Positions 36,342 through 49,527 of a DNA stretch of 64,000 nucleotides are shown piece after piece. The DNA lies in NCBI GenBank assembly GCA_025765595.1, contig JAIVFH010000005.1, positions 62,001 to 126,000 of the forward strand, written 5' to 3'. This DNA is from Obelidium mucronatum (Eukaryota > Chytridiomycota > Chytridiomycetes > Chytridiales > Chytriomycetaceae). The notes below the pieces were generated by a model. The model did not search any database and was not told the origin of the DNA. It saw nothing but the letters and a program-made list of their open reading frames with translations. A program made the translations under genes and the position numbers. Position 1 is the stretch's first letter. Each line of letters opens with the position of its first letter.

Positions 36342-39300
36342 TTATTTGCTCATCAACAACTCGACAAACTGATGCGCCAAGTTCGAATTGGAAAAGTCCA
36401 TCATGACTCTGCCCTTCACTGTCTCGACCACTACGCGCGTCTGCTCCAGTCGCTGTATTGTTTGGCAATTGGAATTTTCAAGGATCAGAAAGGCCATGGC
36501 TTCATCACCAGAATCCTTCATTGGAACAAATAAAATGTACTTTTGCTTTCTGAGTGTGTTGACGAGAACTCGCCCCGCGATCCATCCAGACCGAAAGAAA
36601 AACTTTGTTACGTGCCAATGAGACGAGAAACTGCAGAATACACAGCGTTTAGCATAAGCTCTCATGATTTTGTATATTTTTTTTACCCCAGTTACAGTTC
36701 TATTCTTGACTGCCGCTTTCAACTCACTGGCAACAGCAATGTGATGAAGGTATTTCGCTTTGTGGCTTGCCTTCCCCTCTGAACAACGGTGTGTATTCAC
36801 AGAGCTAATATTTTCCTTTGAAACTGGATCATCCGCATAGTCATTGTCATCGACAACCAATCTCGCAAGATTGTTGCAATACGTTTCCCGATATACATCG
36901 ATCCCTCGAGGAATTAGTTGCATTAACAGAGGCATCATCGCCAAGATCCAAACAATATACTTGCGCTCATGATATCCGCTTTCATTGGACTGATTGAATC
37001 CAATCACAATAAGCGCAAACACCAATGACACAACTATAGACAAGAGCATTGTGAATTCAGAATGAGATGACGGGAGATTTCGCGTCTTGAATGTGACAAA
37101 CACAAGCAATCCAAACAAGATTGCATTGTATCCAACTATCGCCACCACAGCAACTCTACTTTTGGTATCGCGCAACGTTGTTGAATATGTACAAGTCGGC
37201 TGCACCGTTGCATCTCTTAATTGAACCAAATTGACGCTTGTTTTTGTAAACTTGAAAAAATAGTAGAGCGCGGTTGCCTCCAGCATTACCATCATCGCTA
37301 GAACCGAGACCCACGGCCGATACGATAATCTTGACTTTTGCAGTTTAGATCCCGCAACCAAAATGTAATAAAGACGTAGATTTCGCAGACTTGTGCACCC
37401 AACCATCCACGAAAACGTAATGACCTTGCAAGGACACTCGAAACTGGCAATTGAGTACCGTGGGTGTTCCAAATTGCAAAAATAGCGACGCAAATGATGG
37501 TATTGCTCCGAATCCGAGAAGGAAGAGGAACGGCGGTGCGCTTGCCTTGACGCTGTGGCTTCTTTGAAGGACTGGAAAGCCATATGAGTAACAATGAAGT
37601 CGATGTACCCAATCAAGCTTATGGACGCAATGAATACGCCTACAGTGGACTTCAAGTCAATGATATTGATGGTGTAGGCTGGACCATCCGGAGGAATTGT
37701 GCTGTTTCCTGATTATTTACTTCTGGCTCAGTTATTATATTTGATCCTTCAAACAGTCTAATACCGTCAAAAAATATCGGAGCGTCTATATACTCAAATC
37801 TTGTAGAGTTGGGCTTGATTTCCCCAAAGGCTTTTTAGGTTTTTTGTTTCATTAACGATTATGAGACTGATAGACAAAAACTATCTGATACCTCCCAAAT
37901 GAAACGTATCATCACCGGTGAGGGACCCGAGAAAGTACGAAGAAATCAAGTCTCCATCTTTTGTTAACTCAACCGGATCGCCTACCAGGCCTCGGTAACC
38001 TAGAAATATCAGGTAGTTGACAAAAGCATTCAGCAAGTCAAAATGACAAACCATGTCCTTTCAAACAAGGAAGCTACTCATTAATCTTCGATTAGAATCA
38101 CGGCGTAAATCTTCTGCAGTAAGCGAATTTTCTGACATCAACTGCATCATACATATAGAGGAGAACTGTTGACGTCGTTCTTCCTTTTTCAAGTACTCAC
38201 ATTGTGAATTCCTGTGGCAAGCACTTTTACACAATCATGCGTGGCATGCATGTTGAAGTACTGTTCAATTATTTCAGTGCTAAAATTTACCCTATATTTT
38301 GTGTCGTTTTTTTTTTTAAGCCTTCGAAGATCAAAAAAAATTAAGAATAATTATCAATAAAATACAACCAACCCCCAAGGATTCTGGAAAGCATGCAACT
38401 TTTCCTCAAACTCCTTCAACAAACGAATCGTGTTTGCCAGACCTCATGTTGGCTCCATACGACGAAATAACACCTCTTGCCTTCAGATAGTAATCCTTTC
38501 CATAAATTGCCGTGCCATCGCCTCCCGGAAACGGCATGTTTTCCGTTATCCATACATAATCAGGTCCCACAAAGCGATTCATGTTCGCCAACGAATAGTA
38601 AATTTCGGCAATGTCGCTGGGTCCTCCACATGCTACAATGTATCGAGCATCCACTTTTGTTAATTCATTAACCAAAAAGTCAATGTTTTTCTTTGAAATG
38701 AAGCTTAGTCGCGCGGTGACATGAAGACCTTGCTTTACGAAAGCGCGTAAAAAACACGCAGAAGCTGAATGAATTAAAAAAAAAAAAAAAAAAAATCAGG
38801 CCAAAAGTTTTGGGAACACCCCTCCCCCCTATAAAAAACAGCCCTCCCCATTCCCCCCCGCTCTTAACTTGTATCTGGGTTATTAATATTGCCTCTCGAA
38901 ATCAAGACAACGCGTCGTACGTTCCAGGCTGTCAGGAGTGATGCAATTGAGTCACAATATCCCGATATTCCCACGGTTTCAATGAAATACGGGTACATGG
39001 TTTTATCGAGAAGTCGAGTTATGTATTGGGTCCCCCCGCAAAGAGGTATTTTGTATTGTCCATAGACTTGTGCTGAATACATTGTGGTTTCCGAAAAGAA
39101 CTCCCCAAACGCAGCGATTACATCTTTGCAGGCACCGCGTACACGAATAAAGAAAAAAAATATAAATGAAATCATCTTTTAAAAAAAAATGAAACCATGG
39201 AGGGGGGTTGGTTTAATACCAGGATGATCTTGCCCAATTTCAATAGCAGTTGCAATCGCCTTGCCCGCGGCACTATACTTCCACAGATGCCCTTGCGAAT

Positions 39301-39697
39301 CAAATCTCTTGATTCGAATGATTGTATTTGGTAATACCGACAAATCCTTGTTGATATCGTCTATCGCAAGAGTGGCGGCGAACTGATTCCAAAAGAACCA
39401 GGCGGGATATCCCCATAATTCAATGTCCCCGAGAACCGTGATGTTTAAGGCGTCGTATCCGTCGATGATCATTGATTTTTCGTAGGTGAGGCCGTCTAGC
39501 CTTGAAGTTGTAGAGCGCCGTCGGTAAAAAAAATAATAAAATACGTGCTTTTGGATCACCGTGTTTTAGTATATATACCAGGAATAGGGGCCCACAAACG
39601 CAAAGGTGATAATAGACGCGTTTTCTGGATTGGAGACCTTGTTCCCAAGAACACACCAGAGTGGGGACAGGAACATGCCGAGGAGCAGTTTCTCCAT
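36342..39697 (-). CDS. class C-type seven-helix receptor with PBP1-type ligand domain
   Basis: The start is ATG 39697, with a short hydrophobic leader (MEKLLLGMFLSPLWCVLG). The extracellular domain has the type I periplasmic-binding fold: ALNITVLGDIELWGYPAWF, then AATLAIDDINKD, AAFGEFFSETTMYSAQVYGQ, IPLCGGTQYITRLLDKTMYP, VDARYIVACGGPSDIAEIYY. Introns interrupt it near 39500-39579, 39124-39219 and 38765-38880. The membrane part begins near 37650 (STVGVFIASISLIGY) and shows about seven hydrophobic helices with long loops. The overall plan resembles GABA-B-like receptors. One single-base insertion is inferred near 38413. Exons between 37.66 and 38.40 kb are only partly resolved. The ligand is unknown. 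Confidence 0.75.
38776..38795 (-). repeat. 20-base T tract before a 3' splice site in the receptor gene
   Basis: Read on the sense strand of the receptor, the T run is followed by aattcattcag and the next exon at 38764. Confidence 0.9.
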
Positions 39698-39841
39698 TTG
39701 TAAATCTTTTTTGGAATAGTTTATATTTATTTCATGAAATATGGGGAGATTTCAACAAGTTCTTTCTTTTTCCCTTCCATATTTTATGGTATTTAACTTG
39801 ATACTTTTAAAAAAGCTATTCAGCACTTGGATTACAGTTGG

Positions 39842-42800
39842 ATGCCAACACCAACACCTTCAAGTTTGTCAGACAGTAATCAGCAGCAAAGTCACAACCA
39901 AAATCCGAATCAAGCAAACAAGCGTTCGTTTTCATCAGCAGAACTATCGCCCACAAATACTTTGAGCAGAACCAAAACACCCATCGAACCACCGCCACCA
40001 CCATCACAACCACAAGCAACCCTGATGGACCCAAAAATCGACGAAGCAACGGTGAAGACTTCGACTGATTCGCTTGGCTCAGTGGTGGGCCATGTGGCGA
40101 CAGTGGCATTGGCGGACACAAACTCCACCGCATCCTCTCGCTTCTCTCCCACCCAACTACAAGTCGTTTGGAACTCACTCACATCCCAGAAACTGCATAA
40201 AGGTATACTTATTTTTGAAATGCGGCTGTATGAATACTGAATCAATGTAATTCAATTTAAAAAAATAGGCCAGCTTGTTCATGTGCTCCCATTAGCCTTT
40301 TTCACTCAACTCCGAAAAGCGGTGGAGCGCGGAGATGCTATCCCTGCGATCATTTCGTACGACGCAGTGGACCGATACTTGAAGGATGGAAATGTTGTAG
40401 ATGGGGTTGCAGGAGCGACTTATGAGAACCCCAGCGGATTTATTGTTGTCACCGCGGCTGTGTTTAGAAATATCAAAGACTGGTATGCGAGCGGGGCTTC
40501 TTTTATTATTATTATTCACCTCTCCTTTTTTCGGTTTCTTTCTCACATTGGTTGCTTTTGCCTTGCTAGTTTTCATATTGTGCCATCCTATTTATCTTCA
40601 ACCGCTTTCCCAATCGTTGATATCAATCCGGATGACGTACCATACCCTGATTACGCAACTGCATATATCGACATCGAACCCGTTACTGTGAAATTGTATC
40701 CACTTCCAGCGACCTCTGCATCTGACCCATTCACCCTTATCCACGCATCAACAAAGTGGGATATTGCGACATTGACAAAATCAGCGTCGAGATCCCTGAT
40801 AACGTCAACCATAAACGGCGACTCCAAGAGAAAGAAGGTCTTGTTGTGGGATTTGAATTCTGGGGGTGCTGGGTTTGGAACTGTCGCACATATTGATAAT
40901 GGGCATGAAGCGTTGGGCCACTTGGAGCCAATTAATGGAAATGTTGAAGGAAAAGATCGCGAGTTTGCTATTGGTGTTGAATTGCTTGATGAGGATGAGG
41001 ATGAGGCTGAGTAAGTTTCAGTTTTTTTTTTTCTCTACCGAGTTTCTTGTTGTCTTTTTCATCCATCTAATTTTTTACTAATGCTATATTTACAGGTTCC
41101 CAGACTCCTCATCGATTGCATTGGGCACTTCAAAAGTTTCATTCAAGATCAACAACCCAACAAAAGAAACTCCAGAGCAAAAACGCGCTCGGATCATGAA
41201 ACAGCAAAAGGGAATCGACCTGAGCTTCTAATGACTTGAAAAGCGAAGCCGCCACTTTTACTTGGAGCCGCGGATGCTTCAGATTCGAGCATCGTCAGAA
41301 TCCCAGCTTCAGACACCAAGTTCCCTGGTGCAGGAAAGTCTCTCGGGAGCACCCCATCCAGCAGCTACCAATCCATTGTACGCCCCTACTCCTAAACCGG
41401 CAGGGACTCCTGGAGCTGTGGGTCTCAACAACCTCGGCAACACTTGCTTCATGAACTCTGCACTACAATGTCTCAGCAACAGTGCCCATCTTACTTCATT
41501 CTTTCTTTCAGACCAATGGAAAGAAGAACTCAACCCTGATAACCCTTTGGGAATGAATGGAGAAGTAGCCCTCGCCTATGCAGGCCTTGTTCGACAACTT
41601 TGGGACCCGACTGGAAACTCTTCCGGATCCGATTCATACCGTGGCGGACCCAGCGTTGCACCGCGAGTATTCAAATCCACGATTGGGAGATTCAATCCAA
41701 CGTTTGTTGGATACAGTCAACAGGACTCACAAGAACTGCTTCAGTTCTTGCTTGATGGATTGCACGAGGACTTGAACAGAATCAAAAAGAAGCCGTACGT
41801 GGAGCAGCCTGAAATGGATGGATTCCCGGATCATGAAATTGCAACAAAGAATTGGGAGATTTATCGAATGAGGAATGATTCTCAGATTGTTGATTTGTTT
41901 CAGGGAGAGTATAAATCGCGGGTGGAGTGTTTGGATTGTGGGAAGTGGAGCGTCAAGTTTGATCCATACATGTTTTTGAGTTTACCTGTTCCGGAGCGGA
42001 GAGAAGTTGTTGTCAATGTGATTGTGGTTGGGAGCTGCTTTTCCAAACGGGGAAGCGTAACTTCGTTGAAAAAGGGAGACTCATTGTTGACTGCTGCAGA
42101 GCGTTTGGCTGTGGATGATGTTCCATTGTCGCGATCTTCGTCTGGAATATCTATTGCCCTTCCCACGGATACAGCCTCTGTTTTGAATTACGAACAGCCC
42201 AAGAAACTATCGTTTACTCTTCCTCGCGATGCCACAATCATGGCGTTGAAAGCAAAAGTGACTGAGAAAATGAATTGGAAAACTGGAAAGTCAAATGGAT
42301 CGAATCGTCGATTGATTGTGAGCGAAATATTCAGCAACAAAGTCTACAAGACATTTCAAGACTGGGACCGAGTTACGGAAATCAAATCAACCGATACTAT
42401 ATATGTACATGAACTGGCCGATCCTTTCTTTGAAGAGTACGGCCTTGAACCTGGCGCGGCTACTTCTGTGAAAACCACCTACGTTCCAGTGTATCTTTCA
42501 ATCAATGATGAGAAAAGTTCAACTTCAACGGATACATACAGTCGTTATAGTGACTCATCAAAATTGTTTGGCGTGCCTCTTATGATTCCTGTTCCTGTAG
42601 AAATGAAGGCATCTGTCTCCGTCGAACCAGAATTGGCAGGCAACTTAACTGACGAAATGTGGAAGGATTTGGTTGCAAGTAAAGCGGGAGCTGTGGTTTA
42701 CGAATTGGTTCTTAGATCTTTGGGTCGGTACTCAAAGATTGGTCTATACCAAGCGAAGCCAACTGAACCCTTGAGCGCGATGGATTCGGCACCACTCGCG

Positions 42801-44852
42801 GGACAAGATCTGATTGATGCATTCCATGAGAACCAACGAAATCCGCTCTGGACCCCAGGCCAGCCACCTGCCATCCCCCATCCTCCATCACCTTGGTCCG
42901 ACGACAACCCCACCAACGATGATGGAATCGTCGCTTCTCCCTCGATAGCCTCCGAAAAGCCGGTTAAAGTGGATCCACGTGCAGTGGGTCTGTTTTCGAG
43001 TTTGCTCTCCGCCGCAGACCCAGCCGCTGTGACTTCCGAAAACAGTATCAAGAACCTATTTAAGTTAAAGTATTGCCAAGGGGACGCGGATGTGGGGATG
43101 AACAGCAAGGACTACTTCTACAACAACCCCAGTGGATACAAAGTGATCAAAAAGTACTTTGACCTTAGTGCCGATGGACTCAATTGCAATCTATACCGTA
43201 AAAAGAAGGAAGTACCACCAAAAACATTTGAAGCAGCGGCTGGATCAGATGCAATGGATGAAGAAAGCGATAGAAATTTGGAATCGAGCACTGTTCCAGA
43301 AGTTCCTGCTGCTGTAGACGAATATCTAGTTGCCTCCGTTTCAGAAAGCGCCCGAGCATTGGAGTACAAGGGGTACGTCCCGGATACCAATGTCAGCGGG
43401 TTTCAAGTTCGCCATGTCCCCATGTCTGACGGAGGAAAAGGGAAAGGAGGGTCTGATGAACCTTATTCAGAGACAATCAGGATGGATGGAGAACTACTGT
43501 TTTTTGCAGAGTTTACATCACAAGCGGCTGTGATGATATTTGGAGATGATGCGTTGGAGAAAGGTTATTCTACCGCTGCCGCTTTCATGGTTCGGTTATT
43601 TATAGACAATCTTAAATATTTCCTTGACCGACTTTTTTTCTCGCTGTAGCCTGTGGATGACTTGACATCTCCTTCTTATGGAACGTCGAGAGCTGCTGCC
43701 GATGTCCCTAAAGCTGGGCCAATTGCATTGGACGATTGTTTGAAAGAATTTATGAAGGAAGAGATAATGGGGGACGATGACACATGGTATTGCCCGAATT
43801 GCAAAGAGCACAAGAAAATTAAAAAGAAGCTTGATGTTTGGAGTGTTCCAGATGTGAGTAAACAGCTTCCTGAAATTCATCGGACGAAACAACTGAAACA
43901 ATCTTCCTTAGGTTCTTGTCTTGCATTTGAAGAGATTTTCTCAGACTGGTCGCGGTTTTAGAAGCATGTCATCCAACAAAATTGATGCATTGGTAGACTT
44001 TCCAGTGTCAGGTTTAGATTTAACTGATTATGTGATTGGGAAAGACTGGATGCGACAGCAGGAAAAGAAAGCGGCTGCCGATGGAATGGTAGAAGACAAT
44101 AGCCAAGACGATCGATTATTATACGATTTGTTTGGGGTTTCGAATCATTTTGGAGGAATGGGAGGGGGCCATTGTAAGTTTCACTTTCCCCTCGTGACTT
44201 CTTGTTGTTAATTATATCAAAAAGATACGGCGTATGCTAAAAATGGTATTGACGAATCTTGGTATGACTTTGATGACTCGCGTGTTTCGAAGCTATCCAA
44301 TTCAGACAGTGTCGTTACGCCTGCGGCCTACATGCTCTTCTACCAACGGCGCAAAACCAAAAATGCTCACAAATTGCAAGAAATGGTGGAATCTCGCAAA
44401 ACGGCGGCACCAGAGCCCACCTTGGTTCGTCGTCGTCCTCATTCTACGGCAAACACACGTATTCAGGTCCAAGTCTTGGAAGTGGCGGTAAAAGCTTTGC
44501 TATGGGGCTTAACGTTCAACCGCCTTCTCCATCCAGTGTCTCCACTGCTGTTTCAGACGACGAAGGGGGAAGTTTGGGATTTATTGGACCCAAAATACCG
44601 CCAACTCACGCAACTCTTCAAAGTACGACTGGTTACGAGTTTGGTTCATATAAGACGAATGCGGACGGTGGTAGCTCTGGAAGTAGTTCTGTTGCCGCGG
44701 CTGGCCCTTCTTCGCCAGTCCATGACATCAAATTTGATGACGATATGGATATAGATGAAGCAATTTCAAGTACTGATTTGGTTGGCGCAGCAGAAGTTCC
44801 CCCGTCATATGCTCAAATTGATGATCCGGAATTTGACATGTTCAAAGACTGA
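39842..44852 (+). CDS. UBP12: DUSP-UBL ubiquitin-specific protease (Ubp12/USP4-15 type)
   Basis: The start is ATG 39842. After a disordered head comes a DUSP domain ([18 protein letters not shown] to [17 protein letters not shown]; intron 40203-40268) and a UBL-like region ([13 protein letters not shown]). The protease core has the Cys box ([20 protein letters not shown]), QQD box ([20 protein letters not shown]), two zinc CxxC pairs (CLDCGK, CPNCKE), and the His box spread over the intron at 44174 (GGGH then [16 protein letters not shown]). A large insert separates the core halves, as in USP4/11/15. The enzyme removes ubiquitin from proteins. Between the UBL and core, at 41229-41234, the frame meets taatga, and three consecutive one-base corrections would bypass it. 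The tail is acidic and disordered. Confidence 0.88.
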
Positions 44853-45125
44853 AACAAGTGCGAGTGTAGCAAAATGTTGAAGTTTAGTGATTCAAAACAC
44901 ACAATTGGATTTAATAAAGAGATTATTGAATATAGTATTGAGCAGATTCACAGGAATATTAATACGCCTACAACCATTCAAACATATACCTGCGAGTGGT
45001 AAGTGTACGATAAAATATAGATTACAACTGAACTGACTTCAAGTGGTGAGTAAAGCATAGATCCTCTTTTATTTCAGGAGTCAACAGCAAACAAAAGCAA
45101 ACGAAAACCGAAAACTTATATCTAT
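44853..45125. other. convergent intergenic
   Basis: Short AT-rich region between convergent stop codons; no gene was seen. Confidence 0.5.
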
Positions 45126-46510
45126 TTAATGAGCCTTCATGGAAGATCCGCTTTCGGCAGTTCTCGTCAGTAGTGTCCTTGACAAAAGTCTTGGTGAAGA
45201 TGGCAAAGAAGATTAAGGAAACAAAACAAGGAACGACCATGACCCAGAACTGAGCAGTAGAAGTCAACTTGTTTCCATTGGCCTTGGTAAAGACGAAACC
45301 GTTCAAAGCCCAGGAGAGACCACCAGGCGGCAGATTGGGTACCCTTGTAGAAACCAGCAGTAACGGGAGAGAGTTTCAGAGTCGTTGGAGATGGCACCAA
45401 TGAGGTAGTTGGTGAAAACCTGGAAGAACGCGTCGTAGAGTCCGTAGCACACGTACAGAATGAATGGTCCGATGAAACGGCCAAAGTCAGTCCCAGCATC
45501 AATCTTGACAAAGTCCTTGGCAGAGGCAGTGTATTCGAAAGCGGCACCTCCGGCAAAGAAGACAACAGTGGTACCGGCCATCAAGTAGACTCCAGTCCAG
45601 GCACGGGCTGTACGAGTGTACTTGGTGTTGTCCAAGAACATTGTACCGAGAACCCAGGCACCAACAGCCTGTCCGAGCCAGTAGAAGATAGCCTTGAGTC
45701 CGTTGGTACGACCAGTGAAGTAGTCACCGAAGGGGTTGAATTGGTAAGTGTAGAACCAGTTGGAGGCCATGCATGGAATCAAAATGGTCAACATGGCTGG
45801 GTTGGCAAAAAGCTTGAGGACTTCGACGAATTCACGGAGGACGTTGGTTGGTGGCGTTTCGACTTGAGTTTGGTCTTCACGGATGATGGTACCTGGTGGC
45901 TGGATAAGGAAAGCGACAACGGATCCACAGGCCATGAGGAACAATGAAAATCAAGTACATGGCATCGTTCATAGCGTAACCACTTGGACCTGCTCCCCAG
46001 GAAAGGATTGTGCCGATGGTGTTACCGAGCACAGCTCCCAAGTTGAAGATAACCCAGAAAGTAGCGAAGAAGGTTCCCTTCTGGGATTCAGTTGGGTAGG
46101 TCAAGCAAATCTGTCCTTGGGCGGCCCAGAGCATACCGGCACAGAGACCGATGTAGGCACCAGAGAAAATGGAGAAAGTGTTGGCACCATCGGTAATAGG
46201 GTCCGTGCCGTCTGGCCCTTGGACCTTGAAGATGTTGTATTGAGCAGCAGCGTAAATAGGCGTAACCAGTTCCACCAATGGCGGCAAGAATACGTGGACC
46301 CAAGATATTGTTAAGACCACCAGCAAGGAGACCCATGATGGCGAAGCAGAAGTAGAGAGAAGCGTTCTGCTTGTCCTTGACTTCTTGGGCAGCTGGACCG
46401 GTAGTTGGGAGGGCGTTCAAGGCGTTGAACATTCCTGGGCACAAGAAGCACACGAAGGAGATGACATAAACTTGAGTACGAGCTTGGTTGAGAGTATCGA
46501 AGAAACCCAT
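45126..46510 (-). CDS. Unc93-like major facilitator membrane protein, frame broken
   Basis: The start ATG 46510 gives MGFFDTLNQARTQVYVISFV. About ten to twelve hydrophobic helices follow, spread over successive frames: GPRILAAIGGTGY, GAYIGLCAGMLWAAQGQICL, FATFWVIFNLGAVLGNTIGT, FLMACGSVVAFLIQPPG, IPCMASNWFYTYQFNPFG and FVSLIFFAIF. The sequence fits the Unc93/DUF895 group of the major facilitator superfamily, common in fungi and often annotated as transporters. Single-base insertions near 46261, 45943, 45346-45360, 45308 and 45167 would rejoin all parts; the tail would then end SSMKAH. No intron is needed. The cargo is unknown. It is divergent from COA6, with 369 bases between the starts. Confidence 0.8.
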
Positions 46511-46879
46511 AGTTGTTTTTGTGATTGTTGGAATGAGCAGATAAGTTGGCAAATGTTGAGGTATTTATCCTTTAAACGATTTAATCACGAAGCACTCAAG
46601 AAATACACTTACAAAAAAACACTCACCGCAAACACCATTACGGCAAGCCAGAGAGGCTGGATGAGCCGCAAGTTTTTCAATTTGAGAGAAAGCTCCTTTT
46701 CATTTTATCTCCCTGGGATCAGGCTCTTTCCTCTCGCTTTTGGAGTCGAATCCAATGGCAAGTCAAGTTAACGAAAGAGACATGAAAGAAACGTAAAGCT
46801 GAAAAATTCCGAACCTATGGACAATACTCTTTCCCTTTCTATACTTGTATTAATAATATTCATCTCTTCTTTTTTTGCA
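46511..46879. promoter_or_regulatory. shared upstream region of divergent transporter and COA6 genes
   Basis: This holds both promoters. A reading frame from 46817 extends the COA6 frame upstream, but it encodes only a hydrophobic leader (SILVLIIFISSFF) not expected for COA6. Confidence 0.4.
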
Positions 46880-47345
46880 ATGTCACTGACCCCACCACTT
46901 AAAACTCAACGGGCCAAATGTTGGGCTGCCCGGGACGCCTATTTTGCATGTTTGGACAAGAACGGACTCTGGTTAAACGGGCTGCAAGTGTCTGGCCACG
47001 ATGCCATCGTTGCTCTTGATTTGACGAAGCCCCCCATTCGCCAACAGAGCGATAAGACATTAACGACAGAAGAACGAGAGAAGCTGTTTGTTTGCACTAA
47101 AGATCTGGAAGAGTTTGGCAAAGAGTGTTTGGCTTCTTGGGTGAGTGAAATATTTGTCTATGCCCAAAACAAAAGTTGTGACAGCTGAAGGATTTCTTTC
47201 GTTTCAGGTATTTCATTTCAGTATGCTGCGAGTAAAGGAGCTTCAAAGAAAACATCTAGTTGATCACCAGGAAGCCAAAGAGCGAGAGCTGCAACAGAAG
47301 CCGGATGATTTCTGGAACAAAGTCAAAGAACGGGCAGCAAAGTAG
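46880..47345 (+). CDS. COA6: cytochrome c oxidase assembly factor COA6
   Basis: Two exons (46880-47140 and 47208-47345) are separated by a 67-base intron. The product of about 130 residues shows the twin-cysteine pattern of COA6: CWAARDAYFAC (CX9C) and CTKDLEEFGKEC (CX10C), followed by a Ser-Trp-Val motif and a basic helical tail (KHLVDHQEAKERELQQKPDD). COA6 works in the mitochondrial intermembrane space in copper delivery to the CuA site of complex IV. I chose the internal ATG (MSLTPPLKTQRAKCW) because it gives the usual short N-terminus; the longer form from 46817 is possible. Confidence 0.9.
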
Positions 47346-47462
47346 CAAGCTGTCGAAATAAACAAATTCAACATTAAATTGAGTGCAATGGCCGTCTACA
47401 AGTTTGTAATCGAAAAATAGCCACCGTTCCAAAAATACTTCAAAAAAAGTAACTGAAAAACG

Positions 47463-48413
47463 ATGCCAGTTCTGACTTCGCTTCCTACCGAGTGCTTGCG
47501 TCTCATCGCCAAGGCAACCGCTCGCGCTGATCCAGTGTCGGTGTTTCGCCTCGCTGCCAGCTGCTCCCAGTTCCGCAGAATCCTTGAACCTTCTGATGTT
47601 GCCTTGTGGAAACAATTGGTCCTCACGTCCTTTGATTTCACTGCCACGCCGTCTGCTACAGTGAATGAACTTCAAGTGTATATCGAAATTGAAGGATGAA
47701 GACATTGAGCAGGCAGTCGAGATGTTCGGGGATGATTTTGACGAATCCAAAGTGGATCAGAGACGCTGAAGAGCCTCCCTACCTCCTAGAGCCTCTTTCT
47801 ACCTGGAAGAGAATTGGTGATCGTGGAATTGCATTCCGCGCGAGCCAGTTTGGATTTTTGAGTCAGATCCAAGCGACTGGCAGCCAAGTCGACAAGTGGC
47901 CAGAGAATGAGGATCCGTTTACTCTCTTTAAGGTACGCTTAATTTTGATATGTTTTTTTGGCAGGGTGCGTTTTGCAGATCCTTAGTTGATGGAAAAACT
48001 TGAAGGACCTGATTTTCTTGAGTACCAATGTACCCGCTGGTTTTGAAGAGAACTGCAGAACTAGTGAAGGCGATGGAGAAATGTTTCCAGTTTTGCTGCC
48101 CCAGGGTTTCCTCATCTGGCTGAGACAGACCGGCCCGGCCTTATCATGAAGACAATTGGAATCCACCCAAACGTATGGGGCCGCGTTGAAAAGGTGCCGT
48201 TTCCAACCAACAGAGACCGTGAGATGTTGAAAAGCGATGATGCTGAGTATGGCGTGTCAAGCACGGATCCTGTCCTTCAAAGGCATGGTGGAGGAGTTTC
48301 TGTGTGTGCATCCGAACAAGGGATCTGATGGTGGCAGTCCCTTCTTTTGTCTTGGAAAGAGCAAATCGAGTGGTAGATATTTGGGTGTTTGCGGAGAAGT
48401 TGTTTGGACTTGA
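47463..48413 (+). pseudogene. F-box-like tandem gene, copy 1 (frame broken)
   Basis: The N-terminus LTSLPTECLRLIAKATARAD followed by CSQFRRILEPSDVALWKQLV fits an F-box. The rest (GIAFRASQFGFLS, then after an intron near 47933-48005 FLSTNVPAGFEEN and MKTIGIHPNVWGR) is not a known domain. Compared with copies 2 and 3, single extra bases interrupt the frame at about 47696, 47757 and 48276, and around 48104-48145. These may be true decay or sequence errors. The normal C-terminus would end VVWT at the stop 48411-48413. Two more copies follow directly. Confidence 0.7.
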
Positions 48414-48562
48414 TTAAAAATCTGTCACCTGTGTTACTATATCAGCATGTTGCAAGCGAAGATGTTAATGTAACCATGTAACAAGCAACAGTACAGAAGC
48501 CTGTCGGCTGGCACTTGAATGGCACTGCCACAAATAGCTGAAAAATCGCTGAAAAATCTGTG

Positions 48563-49506
48563 ATGGAAGCAAGGGTTTTGACTTCGCTCCCATCAGAGTG
48601 CTTGCATCTCATCGCCAAGGCAACCGCTCGCGCCGATCCAGTGTCGGTGTTTCGCCTCGCAGCTACTTGCTCCCAGTTCCGCAGTATCCTCGCACCTTCC
48701 TGACTCTGCCTTATGGAGACATATAGTTCTCAGCGGCCTATGACTTTACTGCCACCCCCTCTGCTACAGTGAATAGGCCTTGAAATTTATATCGACATTG
48801 AAGATGAAGATATTGAACGTGCCATCGAGATGTTTGGAGATGATTTTGATGAATCCAAAGTGGACCGAGACTTCCAGCCACCTTATCTAATTGAGCGTTT
48901 TTCCACTTGGAAGAATATCAGTGATCGTGGAATTGCATTCCGCGCGAGTCAGTTTGGATTTTTGAGTGAGATTCAGGAGAGTGGCCAATTCGACAGGTGG
49001 CTGGCTACAGAGGATCCGTTCACTCTATTAAAAGTATGTTTTTTCTTGGCGTTTTTTTATTGCCTTTGTGTACATCCTTACTTGTTGTGTGCAATTGCAG
49101 GACTTGATTTTTTTGAGTACCAAGGTCCCTTCTGGTTTTGAGGAACGCGGCGGACATAGTGAAGCCGATGGAGAAATGTTTCCAGTTTTGCTCTCTAGTG
49201 TTTCCTCGCCTGGCAAGACAGACCGGCCAGGACTTCTAATGAAGACAATCGGAATCCACCCAAACGCATGGGGGCGTTTTGAAGAATTCCCGTTTCCAAT
49301 GAACAAAGACAGGAAGTTGATGCAAAACGAAGGTGCCGAGTATGGAGTGTCAAGTACTGATCCTGTGTTTAGAGGCATGGTGGAGGAGTTCTTGAGCGTG
49401 CATCCGAATAAGGGATATCGATGGTGCCAGTCCCTTCTTTTGCATTGGAAAGAGCAAATCGAGCGGGAGATATTTGGGTGTTTGTGGAGAAGTTGTTTGG
49501 ACTTGA
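48563..49506 (+). pseudogene. F-box-like tandem gene, copy 2 (frame broken)
   Basis: This copy has the same layout as copy 1, with start ATG 48563 (MEARVLTSLPSECL). The part 48830-49035 is intact (DDFDESKVDRDFQPPYLIER, GIAFRASQFGFLSEIQESGQ). An intron around 49035-49100 is followed by DLIFLSTKVPSGFEE and MKTIGIHPNAWGRFEEFPFP. Extra single bases relative to the other copies lie near 48699, 48735 and 48776. Parts of 48720-48830 are almost identical to 49680-49790 in copy 3, which points to recent duplication or gene conversion. Confidence 0.7.
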
Positions 49507-49527
49507 AATAAAATCTGTGTTGAAGGG

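Noticed and set aside
40483..40569. An 87-base intron inside the DUSP domain of the ubiquitin protease
   Set aside because: It has gtatgc and ctag ends, but splicing would destroy the conserved Trp of the DUSP WY motif and the unspliced frame is open, so it is left unresolved and not annotated.
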